Shown here: positions 1-10,029 of the stretch, piece by piece
How the letters are laid out: the number at the start of each line of letters is the position of its first letter
Position numbering within the stretch: the stretch's first letter is position 1
Position numbers and translations under genes: made by a program
NCBI RefSeq assembly: GCF_022965805.1
Contig: NW_027331482.1
Span: forward strand, 36,001-100,000
Direction of reading: 5' to 3'
DNA length: 64,000 nucleotides
From: Primulina eburnea
Lineage: Eukaryota > Streptophyta > Magnoliopsida > Lamiales > Gesneriaceae
The notes under the pieces: generated by a model
Told to the model about the DNA's origin: nothing
What the model saw: the letters and a program-made list of their open reading frames with translations, nothing else
The model's database searches: none

Positions 1-1168
1 GTTTATGAATTATTGGGGCAGAATTATTGTGTTTTAAATGGATATTGTATTGGATTATGAATGAGAATGATGGAGAATGAGATAGTGTTGATATCTGTTA
101 AGAATTGGATTGACCGGTATCGAGAATTACGTCGTTATGCCGTCAAATTGTATCGAGATCACGTAGTGACTTGGATATGTGTTGATTAGATAAGAGATTG
201 ATAGATTTTGTATCAACATTTCCATTTCAGATTCGTATTGTCAACCGTGACAGCAACTGTGCGACGAAAGGTATAGTACATGTTTTGTTTGGGGAATTAC
301 GACTAAAATGAGATCACATTTGAGTTTCCCAACCAAAATCACATACTTGTTTTATTGTTTATATCTAGATATGATTATGATTTTTTATAGATTTGTTTAT
401 AGAACTTATATACAAATCTTGCTATGCTTTGTTTACAGATCATGTGGCATTGCATTAGAATGATTATGCTTGTTTACAGATTGTGTATTCATGCATTAAG
501 ATAGGACAGTCTGGAGATCAGGCAGACTACTAGACGTTCGGCGATATCACAGCTTAGGGGAAGATCACCGCCCCTATTGTAGACGCGGATACAGATCAGG
601 CCGAAGTCTAGGAATAAGACGGACAGCACCTCGATTGGGAGGGTAGGTGACAGACAGTGCCGTCTTATTCACAACGGGATCCCTAGAGTTCTAGTCGAGT
701 CGAGTCTAGACATGATTAGATTCGCATTGCATGATTTTATATGAATGATATTCATATTAGCATGTTTCATGTGTTTAGATTGTTTTAATGCATGTATACA
801 TGTTTATAATGGGATTTGTTGTCACCGGTTTTCCGGCTGTTGTTATGTCTGTATGTGTTCATAACAACAGGTGGGGCAGGATCTGGGTCGAGACAGAGAT
901 GATCGGGTTAGCGTGGAGATCACGGGCGCAACAGAGGACTAGTGGTCTTTTTATTAGCTTTGGACTATCTTTTGTTTATAGATAGTAGTGAACACTAGTT
1001 GTATATAGAATAAGACATGTATCTTTTGTTGTATGTTGTACAATAAATAAAGAACTTATGCTTGTTTAGTTACATTTGATTTAATGTAAAAAGCGAAAAA
1101 TTGACCCACATGTTAGAATAATGATCCATTTAATCCCAAGAAAAAGAATTAGAGCCCGGGTCCCCGCA
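1..1168 (+). mobile_element. R0: 3' part of a plus-strand Ty3/gypsy LTR
   Basis: The LTR ends in GAGCCCGGGTCCCCGCA at 1168, the usual tail of the Tekay-like LTRs here (others end CCCCACA). It directly abuts minus-strand pol of Tk1, so a plus-strand element inserted into Tk1 and only the right end of its 3' LTR is in view. A polyadenylation-like AATAAATAAA lies near 1043-1052. The U3 and LTR start are left of the window. I see no host gene in this stretch. Confidence 0.85.
530..870 (+). other. Candidate structured leader RNA module in R0
   Basis: Hairpins visible by eye: A, CTAGACGTTCGG (530-541) with CCGAAGTCTAG (601-611) and apical TAGGGG (555-560) with CCCCTA (571-576); B, GAATAAGACGG (612-622) with CCGTCTTATTC (660-670); C, CCGG-TTTT-CCGG (825-836); D, CTGTTGTTATG (837-847) with CATAACAACAG (860-870), a perfect 11-bp stem. 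The same hairpins occur in the array LTRs and Tk5 with paired base changes. Lying downstream of where TATA sits in complete LTRs, the module would be in R/U5. Function unknown. Confidence 0.6.
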
Positions 1169-3901
1169 AAGTCTCAACGGTCTATAATCTGTTTCAAATT
1201 CTAATCCAGACAAACAGCAGTATTCTATCAAATTTGAAACACCAATCGTCGATAAGGATAAAGAACATACCTTTCGACTCAGTGCATCAGCTGCTGCATT
1301 AGACTTTCCTGGATAGTATTTGATTTCACAATCAAAATCTTTAAGCAAATCAAGCCATTTTCGTTGCCTCATATTTAATTCAGATTGTGAAAACAGATAT
1401 TTCAAACTCTTATGATCAGAATATATCTCAAACTTCTCCCCGTAAAGATAATGTCGCCATATCTTTAATGCAAACACAATGGCTGCCAATTCTAGATCAT
1501 GAATTGGATAACGAGTCTCATGTGGTTTAAGCTGTCCTGAGGCATAAGCGATAACATGCCCTCGTTGCATCAACACACATCCCAACCCTCTGTGAGAAGC
1601 GTCCCAATAAACCACAAAATGATCAGTACCGGATGGAATAGTCAACACCGGTGCACTGGTAAACCTCTTCTTCAACTCCAGAAAACTGATCTCACACTCT
1701 TCAGACCAAACAAATGGAGCATTCTTCTGAGTCAGCTGAGTAATTGGTTTAGCTATACTCGAGAAATCTTTAATGAAACGACGGTAGTATCCTGCTAAAC
1801 CCATGAAACTGCGAATTTCAGGTACTGATGTCGGTCTTGGCCAAGAAATCACGGCTTCCACCTTACTGGGATCCACTGATATACCATTTCCAGATATAAT
1901 ATGACCCAGAAATACTACCTATCTTAGCCAAAACTCACATTTCGACAATTTAGCATATAACTTCTCAGCTCTTAAAATTCGCAACACAGTTCTTAGATGC
2001 TCAGCATGCTCACTCATATTCTTTGAATAAATCATAATATCATCGATGAAAATAATCACAAAATCATCGAGATATTTCTGGAAGATACGGTTCATCAATC
2101 CCATGAATACAGCTGGAGCATTCGTCAGACCAAACGGCATGACAATAAATTCATAGTGTCCATACCTGGTTCTGAATGCCGTCTTTGAGATATCAGAATC
2201 TCTGACTCTCAACTGATGATATCCCGATCTCAAATCGATCTTGGAATATACTGAAGAACCCTGCAACTGATCGAATAAATCATCTATACAAGGCAAAGGA
2301 TATTTATTATTTACCGTTGCCTTGTTCAGTTGCCGATAGTCGATGCAGAGTCTCATCGAACCATCTTTCTTTCTTACGAACAATACTGGAGCACCCCAAG
2401 GAGACAAACTCGATTTGATGTACCCCTTGGCCAGTAAATCTTCCAACTCATACTTTAATTCTTTCAATTCAACTGGTGCCATTCTGTACGGAGCTCTAGA
2501 AATCGGTACTGTACCTGGCATCAGTTCAATGCTGAAGTCTATCTCTCTAACTGGAGGTAATCCCGGGATCTCATCTGGGAAGACGTCAGCAAACTCACGT
2601 ACCACTGGCAAATCTGCCAATGCTGGACTCGACTTCACTAAATCTACTGAATACACAAGGAACCCTTCTGCTCCTTTCTGTAACAATCGAGTCATAGATA
2701 GTACGGATACTAAAGGAATTCTCGATCTAGAACCCTTACCGTAAAATTTCAACTCTTCAGCCATATCTGGTCTGAATCTTACTATCTTGTGGAAACAATC
2801 AACTGTCACTCTATACTTGGTCAGCATATCAATACCGATAATACAATCAAAATCGGACAACCCAAGTACGATGCAATCTAACTCAATCTCATGCCCGTCA
2901 TACTGTAGCATACAATGTTTAACCGAATTCACGGATATAAAACCCGTCCCCAAAGGCGAAGAGACAGACACTACAGTAGCTAAAGACTCTACAGGTAATG
3001 CATGACTTAATGCAATTCGTTCAGAAATAAATGTGTGTGAAGCACCGGTATCAATTAATACGTAAGCAGGATAACCACATAAAGAACAGTTACCTGCCAC
3101 AACGTCATCTGGTGCTTCCTGGGCCTGCTCTTCTGTCAAAGCGAAGACTCTGGCCTGCTGTCTCGGAGGCTGACCAACTGTCTGGCTTCCTCCTAGCCTC
3201 TGCTGTGACTGAGCTGGCGCAGGCGGGAATGTATGAACAGCAGCTGATCGTCTCTCAGTCTGTGCTGCTGATCCCGATGACTCGGCCCCCTGCGATCTTT
3301 GGGAACCTCTCTGGGGACACACTTTAGCAAAGTGTCCCGGCTGTTTACAGAAATTGCAACTACCAGTCACTCCCTGGCATTGCTCAGTAGCATGTCTTCC
3401 TCCGCAAGTCTTGCAATAAACTCCAGTGTAACTCTGGCTCTATCTAGTCCCACCGGAGCTGGAAGAACTGCTGCCAGATTTCTTGAATTTCTTTCCCCTG
3501 GCTTTCAAAAATTCTTTCTTTCCTCCACTACTGCTGCCACCCTCAAATCTGGGAGGTGGTTGCTGTGGTCTTGGTGCTGGAGGCACAAATGAAGCCCCTT
3601 TCTGTCTCATCAGACCGGCTTCTGCTCCCTTAGCTCTGTTCAGGGCGTCAGTAAAGTTATTCGGTCACCATGCGTTCACCAATGTGAAAATGTCAGGGTT
3701 CAGGCCATTGATGAACTGGTCAGCAGTAGCTTCTTCGCTGTCAGCCACATGTAGAGCAAATTTCAACAAGGAGGAGAACTTTGACACATACTCTTCTATG
3801 TTCATCTGTCCCTGCCTTAGATTGGCAAACTCCGCCCCCTTGTCCTTCCGGTACGACACTGGAAAGAATCGTTGATAAAATTCAGCTAAATATTCCAGGT
3901 A
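1169..3901 (-). pseudogene. Tk1 gag C-terminal half, protease, RT and RNase H (degenerate)
   Basis: Order on the minus strand: gag body (from about 3901), zinc knuckles [13 protein letters not shown] and [14 protein letters not shown], an aspartic protease with intact VLIDTGASH, reverse transcriptase with FIDDIMIYS, and an RNase H beginning [11 protein letters not shown]. Breaks: TGA at 3662-3664, TAG at 3440-3442 and TAG at 1919-1921 (the last two at codons that are CAG in sister elements), plus truncation by R0 just after the RPLR motif. The 1919-1921 stop splits two segments in one frame, so RT to RNase H is otherwise open. Lineage (Tekay/Del chromovirus) is inferred from similarity to Tk5. 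Not functional as it stands. Confidence 0.9.
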
Positions 3902-3906
3902 ATATT
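3902..3906. repeat. Left target-site duplication ATATT of the solo LTR
   Basis: ATATT directly precedes TGTTAG; the same five bases follow the right end at 5967-5971. Confidence 0.8.
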
Positions 3907-5966
3907 TGTTAGAGTAGGTGCACGTCGAGTCAAGTGTTGGCCGACTGTTCACGATGAAACTCTTTGTATAAACGATCTTTATTTTAATAATATTTGAATT
4001 TATTAATTTGGCGCATCTTTATCTTTATACCCATGCTAGTTGCGTAGATAAAGTCCTTGAATATACATATAGTAAAAAGAATATGAGATGCTCATATGAT
4101 GAGTATCATGAAACTCATATTTGTAATACTGTATATTCTAAACGGTTCCTAGTCGATTCAGCCGCCACTAAGAAGGATATAGGCCGCTCGAGTTAGAGAC
4201 TAGTATCTGCAATGTGAGTACCATGTTTCATTGGTAGGGGACATTGTGATGTCCGAGAATGCAGATAGGTGCTCCTGGTAGAGTGCACTGAACAACCCTC
4301 TATAAAGGACTTTCCAAGTGGTTCTCACTTATCGAGTGGAAAAGTCCTAGTTTATGGTTGTACACCATTAGTCCTTATGACCCGGGACAACATTGAGACT
4401 CTATGTGCTAGCGTTTCACTTTGACTTGTTTACCGACTCTTGTGGGGTCATCAGGTGGCAAGGTTGGGTGTTACGGCGAAACATATAGGAGTCGATGCAT
4501 TGTTGCCGGGGATTCTCCGCTTACCTACGGGTATGGATATCCTATGTGTTTTTCCATGTATGTGTGGGTTGAAATCTCTGATCAGAGTATGGTGGTAATT
4601 ATGAAAGGGGTTTCATAAATTACACCATCGATGCAACCACAACATGACACATAGTATCGATTCATTGACAACTCTCGATAAACCAATAGTTGTCGAATCG
4701 GTCGGGATATATGAGTTGAAGGGACCGTACTGTACGCTAACCATAATTGAATGGTTCTTGCAGGCACTATCATGTGATACCTAGGGAATCACGTAAGCAA
4801 TGCTGCTAGGCGTTTAACGTGATTGGTTGGGTACTATCAGACTTGAGTTGTGACGTTCTTACTGTCAAGGTGTTGATAAGTAAGAATGGAGCAATTGGGG
4901 TATGCTCGAATAAGGACTTGTTTAGTCCGAATCACATGGAGATGTGAACCCACGGCTAGTTGTATCAATGAACCATTGAGGGCCACACAAGTACTAGCTT
5001 TGTAAATCCCGATGAGAAGTAAAATAGTTCAATGTGTTGAACGGCTTATAAATATGTTTATAAGCATAAAGAAAAATAGAAGTATAACTTCTATGAGAGA
5101 AATATAAATTTTAATTTATGGAAGTGTTCCTAAATTGAAATTTGGCCAAGTGAATAATGTATTTGAAAATTGTGATTTTCATAAACATTATTATGGACTA
5201 AATTAAATTAATTCAAGTGTTGAATTAATTAAACACTAGTGGGCCTAAAAGAGCCCAAATAATTAAATTAATTCAAGTGTTGGATTAATTAAACAATATT
5301 GAGTCTTGTAGAGCTCAATTAAAATAATTATTTAAACTAGTGGGATTTGGGTAAATTCAAGTAATGTTTAATTTGTCTCAAATATGTTTGAGATAATTGA
5401 ATTTAGTCCATGGTTTTTTATTTGATAAAAAACTATATTATATGCATGCATGGGAGGTGAAGGGTTGAGGATTACTTTTTATTAAAATAATGGAAGGCAT
5501 GCACCTTTTGTTTTTTGTTTTCTCTCAACCAAGACAAGAATTAATTGATTCTCCTTCACTCCCACTCCTACCTCTTGGCCGAAACTAGAGCAAAGATTTT
5601 CTCTAATTTTTCTCTCCTTTTGTTCTTCAGTTTTGTTGGAGAATAAAAGTCTTCTCCTTGAAAAATCTTCTTGTTTTTCTAGTGCAAAACAAGAAGGGGT
5701 TTACCTTGCAAGTGGTTGGCTTGATTTTGAAGGAAAGGGAGGAGGAGCTTGTAGACTTGCCTACCAAGAAGAGCTTTGTTGTTTACAACAAAGTTCGAGC
5801 CAAAACATCAACCTCAAGGGGTTGATAGGTAAATCTCTTAAACATCCTATGTATGGTGTTTGTTTGTAAATATTGCACAAAACAAGGGGTGGCCGAAATT
5901 TTAAGCATAAAATTAAAATTTTTGACTTCCGTTGCGCTTCCGGCCACCGTAACCGGTCCGCTTTCA
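3907..5966 (+). mobile_element. Solo LTR (2060 bp), probably Copia-type, inserted in Tk1 gag
   Basis: Starts TGTTAGAGTAGG and ends GGTCCGCTTTCA, flanked by ATATT on both sides, and splits the Tk1 gag exactly where sister gags continue. There is no PBS, PPT or gag/pol similarity inside, so it is one LTR left after LTR-LTR recombination. CTCTATAAAGG near 4300 is a possible TATA box on the plus strand, and the CT-rich tract near 5500-5630 fits a leader, hence the tentative orientation. The Copia assignment rests only on the general look of the ends; a short non-autonomous element is the alternative. Small ORFs inside look like chance. Confidence 0.7.
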
Positions 5967-5971
5967 ATATT
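5967..5971. repeat. Right target-site duplication ATATT of the solo LTR
   Basis: Matches 3902-3906; gag sequence resumes immediately. Confidence 0.8.
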
Positions 5972-6224
5972 CGTACCTCTATGCTCCATGGATCTCTTCC
6001 TCGTAATCCACCAGTCCTTAGCAACGTCGTGTAACTGGTGTCCAATTAATTTCACCCTCTTCTCATCTGTATACTCCAAGGATTCGAACAACATCTCTAT
6101 ATCATCAAGCCAACTCTCACACTCCACAGCGTTCTCTGTGCCTTTCAAGGTTGGCGGATGAAATGACTGAAATCGTTTCAGTAACGTTTCCATTGGAGTC
6201 GGTGTGATATCGTCTCGGAGGCAT
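5972..6224 (-). pseudogene. Tk1 gag N-terminal part (broken)
   Basis: The minus strand reads MPPRR at 6224-6210 (the conserved family start). A deletion then shifts frame; from the internal [18 protein letters not shown] onward the retroviral-type gag domain is clear ([12 protein letters not shown], then VAKDWWITRKR) until the solo LTR cuts it at 5966. The longer ORF running on into the solo LTR is a chance fusion. Confidence 0.85.
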
Positions 6225-6467
6225 ATCTGATAATCAAATAGATTAGCAACAAATACCACCATTCTGTTTCAATCCTCCTCTAATCATCTTACTGCTGATC
6301 CAGAATCAGTACTGATCCAATCTCAACAAAACATATTACTATATCAAATCAGATAAACAAGTAACATGTAATAAAGCAGTAAGACATGCTAGCATTAAAA
6401 AGCAGGAAAGAAAACCTCAATCTACCCCGCTCACTAGCCTCTTCTATCTCAATCTAAAGGATCTATC

Positions 6468-6479
6468 GCTCTGATACCA
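6468..6479 (-). promoter_or_regulatory. Tk1 primer-binding site (initiator tRNA-Met)
   Basis: The minus strand reads TGGTATCAGAGC, complementary to the 3' end of plant initiator tRNA-Met, five bases inside the LTR end at 6485. Confidence 0.9.
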
Positions 6480-6484
6480 CCTGT

Positions 6485-7387
6485 TGTGGGGACCCGGACG
6501 CTAATCATCTTTTTAAACATCATTGGGACTATTTAATCAATTATAGTAATCAGGGTCTAAATTATTTTTTTTTAAACTGCTGAAGGTAATGGAATCAAAC
6601 TCCTATACATATCAGTATAAAAGTATAAATCTCAAACATCATACAATAATTTACATCTCAGGTTCAACACCTAACTATCAAGTGTTTAAACCCTATCTCT
6701 AGTCCAAGTCCGGAATCTCCACTCTATTCTCGATCTGTCTTCACCTCTGTGACGATGTACCTGTCCCACCTGTTTTCATGCACACATACAAACAAGACAA
6801 CAGCCGGATAACTCCGGTGAGATATAAATATCCCAGTATAAACAATGTATTAAATGCAATCATATAAAACATATATAAAAGTATAAACAAACATCAAAAC
6901 ATGTATCTAGTCTGACTACAAGAATCAATGACTCGTGATCTAATCTTATCTTATCTCAAATCTAGGGATCCCAATCTAATTTAGACTTTGGTATGTTGTA
7001 TCGAGTGTCTGAGATAGACGTCGATCTACATCTAAGGCTCTTCGATACACCGTAAGTCTAGAGTCTTATCGGTTCTGAGAAAGACTCGGCGGTTCTGCCC
7101 TAGCTAGGCTGATCTGCCCTATACTCGGACTCTGACTCTGTTCTAAGTCAATACATTAACATATCAATCTGATAATCTGCAAATATCAATGCAATAAAGT
7201 AAAGTATGTGATTTAGGGAAACTCAAGTCAAACCTAACTCGAGTTGTGCAATCCCGAATCAAAATTTATTTATACATTTCTTGATGTCGATCTGATACAA
7301 TCAAAGTCTTGATTCAAAGTCTGTCACTGTTCAATCTGGCAATGACAATATCAATATTCTGTATCAATATTCTAATCAAATCACAAC
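6485..7387 (-). mobile_element. Tk1 5' LTR, R/U5 half
   Basis: Begins (plus strand) TGTGGGGACCCGG, the reverse complement of the LTR 3' end, and runs to the array insertion at 7387. Minus-strand hairpin C (CCGGA-GTTA-TCCGG) and a weakened hairpin D (one mismatch) lie near 6770-6820. The U3 half resumes at 27672. Total length without the array is about 1754 bp. Confidence 0.85.
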
Positions 7388-7546
7388 TGTAATGCCCAAG
7401 AATTATAGAATTGATAAACCAAGATTGTTAATCTTCGTTAATGTAAGACTCGAAAGATATGAGAATGCATGACATGCAATGAGGGAAGAAAGATTTGAGA
7501 AACCAGGTGTGGCATGATCAGAAAACTAGAATTTAGAAGTTGCACA

Positions 7547-7774
7547 ACCGCACCCGCGGTGCTAGCACGACCGCACCCGCGGTGCATGTGCAGAAAATTA
7601 AGTACAAATCCCGTAGAAACACCGCACCCACGGTATTAGACGGAGCGCACCCGCGCTGAGGACACCGCACCCGCGGTCGTGCAAGAAGCGCACCCGCGGT
7701 CTGAGCTGCCGAGAGAATGGCTAGGATCACCGCTTGAGCGCACCCGCGCTCCTTACACTCACCGCACCCGCGGT
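7547..7774 (+). repeat. U3 dyad cluster, class A, eight sites (array LTR 1)
   Basis: Sites: 7547-7560, 7570-7583, 7621-7634, 7644-7657, 7664-7677, 7687-7700, 7736-7751 and 7761-7774. The consensus ACCGC-ACCC-GCGGT is an inverted repeat with a 4-base centre. Sites 4 and 7 are AGCGC-ACCC-GCGCT: both arms changed together. Site 6 is a hybrid (AGCGC with GCGGT); site 3 has one mismatch. Equivalent clusters: 13591-13818, 19636-19863, 25682-25909. Protein-binding sites or hairpins near the RNA 3' end are both possible. Confidence 0.85.
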
Positions 7775-7823
7775 CATGCGTGTTGCATGAAAAATGATGC
7801 CACGTTTCATGAAGTGCATGCAG

Positions 7824-7831
7824 TATATATA
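7824..7831 (+). promoter_or_regulatory. TATA box of array LTR 1
   Basis: TATATATA about 50 bp after the last dyad. Same place in the other array LTRs: 13868-13875, 19913-19920, 25959-25966. Transcription would start some 30 bp downstream (inference). Confidence 0.65.
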
Positions 7832-8738
7832 CAGAGGAATGACACGTTTTCCCTCAGAATTTCAGAAAAGGAGGTCGAGATTTTGATAGAAAATCCTTAC
7901 GCCTTTTTGATTGGCGATTGTGGAAGGACCGTTCATCAGAATTCGAATTTGAACGAAGTACCGTACTCCTCTCGACTCGAGCTACACAAGGACGTAAGTT
8001 TTATTAAGTTTTGAGATGTTTTGGAAATATGATGTTGTTAGAACTGTATATGTTTCAGATATGGTGTATTTGCTACCGTAGGTATTGTATAATCGAAGTC
8101 AGATTTACGAATAGACTGTTTATACAATTGTTATGATTTTCTGAAGATACTGATTTAGATTGAACACTAGATTGGTATTGTTCTTGATTCAAGAATGGAG
8201 AAATGATTATTCTCATATGTTCTGAATAGATTATTCGGTATATTTGTGGAATCAGACTGAGGAAATTATACCATATGTCTGTGTTATGAATTAGATATGA
8301 TATCAGTGATGTTGTGATTTACGGAGTTACAAGACTGTATTAGTATGCCGTTGAAACATCAGTTAATTTAGATTGATCAGATTATATACTGAGTTGAGTA
8401 TTGATCAGAACAGATCGTGAATTGAGTTACACATTGATACAGTGTATTTGATATTGTCATCTCAGACTTGATATGGACAGATTGGAATTCGAGACTTCGT
8501 CTTCGTCAGACCAGGACGACAAAGGTATAATTCATGTGATATTTGGGAAGATATAACTCAAATCAGATCTCATTTGAGTTTCCCAATAAAATCACATACT
8601 TGATTATTGTTTATCTTTTGATATAATTGTGATTTGTTTATAGACTTTATATTCAAATCCTTTGAAATGAACATGCTTTGTTTACAGATTGTTATACATT
8701 GCATTTGAGGTAGGAAAGTTTGACAGACAGTCAGACTT

Positions 8739-9229
8739 CTAGACGTTCGGTGTATCGTTACATAGGAGCAGACACCCTCCTATTGTAGATTATTCGATAC
8801 AGATATGACCGAAGTCTAGGAATAAGACGTACGTCACCCCGATTGGGAGGGTAGGTGACAGACAGTGACGTCTTATTCACCCCGGGATCCCTAGAGATAT
8901 AGTTGAGTCGAGTCTAGACATGATTTGACTAGAACTGCATGTGGTTATGAATGTGGTTTCATAGACTATGAACCCCATGTTTATTGCTTTCAGTCATGAC
9001 AGCATGTTTATATGACTTGAGTTAAATTGCATGTGTATCTGAATTGGGTTGCATGCTTATTTTGATTTGATTTCATAGATTATGAAATCTATTACTTTTG
9101 AATATGTTCATGATAGCATGTTTTATGATTTAGATTGTTTCTGTACATGCTTACCATGTTTTATACTGGGATTTGTTCTCACCGGAGTTATCCGGCTGTT
9201 GTCGTGTCTGTATGTGTGCATGGCAACAG
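8739..9229 (+). other. Candidate structured leader RNA module, array LTR 1
   Basis: Hairpin A: CTAGACGTTCGG (8739-8750) with CCGAAGTCTAG (8809-8819), inner GTATCG/CGATAC (8752-8757, 8795-8800) and ATAGGAG/CTCCTAT (8762-8768, 8777-8783). B: GAATAAGACGT (8820-8830) with ACGTCTTATTC (8868-8878), inner GTCACC/GGTGAC (8833-8838, 8854-8859). C: CCGGA-GTTA-TCCGG (9182-9195). D: CTGTTGTC (9196-9203) with GGCAACAG (9222-9229). Several pairs differ from R0 on both sides. The other array LTRs carry the same module (for example 14783-15273). Confidence 0.65.
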
Positions 9230-9498
9230 GTGGGGCAGGATCTGGGTCTCGAGCTAGATGAGAGATTGATGATAGCGTGGAGATCTCGGGCGTTGAAGAT
9301 TTCTAGTGTTTGCTTATTAGACTTGTACTACTGATATTTGTAGTTGGTATTTAAACACTAGCGTATGATTGTACTAGACAGACTTGTAGGTACATTATGT
9401 TGTTTAATTAATATAGAGACATGTTATGCTTTAACTATACATTTGAGTTCATGTTAAAAGCAAAAATTTGACCCACATTTTCGAGCAAAGATCCAATA

Positions 9499-9630
9499 AA
9501 TCCCAAAAGAATTGAGTTAGAGCCCGGGTCCCCACAACAGGTGGTATCAATTCAAATCAGAATTCTCAATTTTCTACGTAATCCCAAAAGAATTGAGTTA
9601 GAGCCCGGGTCCCCACAACAGGTGGTATCA
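9499..9630 (+). repeat. 51-bp duplication spanning LTR end and PBS
   Basis: The 51 bases at 9499-9549 recur at 9580-9630 (offset 81). The unit contains the last 38 bp of the LTR, the five-base spacer and TGGTATCA. Only the second copy continues into a full TGGTATCAGAGC. The same duplication is in internal regions 2 and 3 (from about 15543 and 21590), so it predates the array. Confidence 0.85.
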
Positions 9631-9634
9631 GAGC
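9623..9634 (+). promoter_or_regulatory. Primer-binding site, array unit 1
   Basis: TGGTATCAGAGC, initiator tRNA-Met type, 86 bp inside the nominal LTR end because of the duplication. The partial upstream copy (9542-9549) matches only eight bases. Confidence 0.85.
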
Positions 9635-10029
9635 GATAGATCCTTTAGACTGAGATAGTCAGAACTGATAGAATTTACAGATTGAGTTAGAAGGGAATGA
9701 GCGGGGTAGATTGCATTTTCTTCCTTGCATGTGATTGCTAGCATGAGATTTATGTCAATGTTGACTTACATGATGTGTGCTAGCATGGTTTATCGCTTTC
9801 CCTAGTACATGTTGTATTATATCTGAATTGATTTCAGCATGTAAATACAAAGCCTGAATCAGAATCGATTCCAGATCAGAAGTATATGTTCAGAAGAGGG
9901 CTGAGATAGATTGTATAGATTGCGTATTAATCTGTTTGATACTCAGATATACCGCCTAGGAGAATTACAGAAAGGGGCAGTACTTCGATTGAACAGATAG
10001 ATGTATCAGAGACTCCGATAGAAACACAG

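Larger units (their letters stand above)
1169..6484 (-). mobile_element. Tk1: internal region of a Tekay/Del-like element (minus strand)
   Basis: Reading leftwards: PBS (6468-6479), gag N-terminus, a solo LTR insertion (3907-5966), rest of gag, protease, RT and RNase H up to the junction with R0 at 1168. Integrase and the 3' LTR are not in the window. Protein similarity to Tk2 and Tk5 is high. The 5' LTR is split between 6485-7387 and 27672-28522. Confidence 0.9.
7388..9536 (+). repeat. Array LTR 1 (2149 bp)
   Basis: Starts TGTAATGCCCAAG, ends GGGTCCCCACA. U3 has an eight-site dyad cluster (7547-7774) and TATATATA (7824-7831); downstream lies the hairpin module (8739-9229). A base change in dyad site 3 (ACCCACGGT at 7626-7634) is private to this copy. 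Confidence 0.92.

Noticed and set aside
5783..6262. 159-residue ORF apparently a complete small gag
   Set aside because: Chance fusion of Tk1 gag N-terminus with solo-LTR sequence on the antisense strand.
6468..6479. tRNA gene (match to initiator tRNA-Met)
   Set aside because: Only the 12-base primer-binding complement is present; no cloverleaf.
7547..7774. CRISPR-like array of short palindromic repeats
   Set aside because: Spacers are irregular and conserved between copies, the setting is a plant LTR, and no cas genes are present.
7533..8014. ORFs across class A dyads (also in the other array LTRs, Tk5 and NA7 LTRs)
   Set aside because: Repeat-driven open frames upstream of and across TATA in LTRs; not coding.
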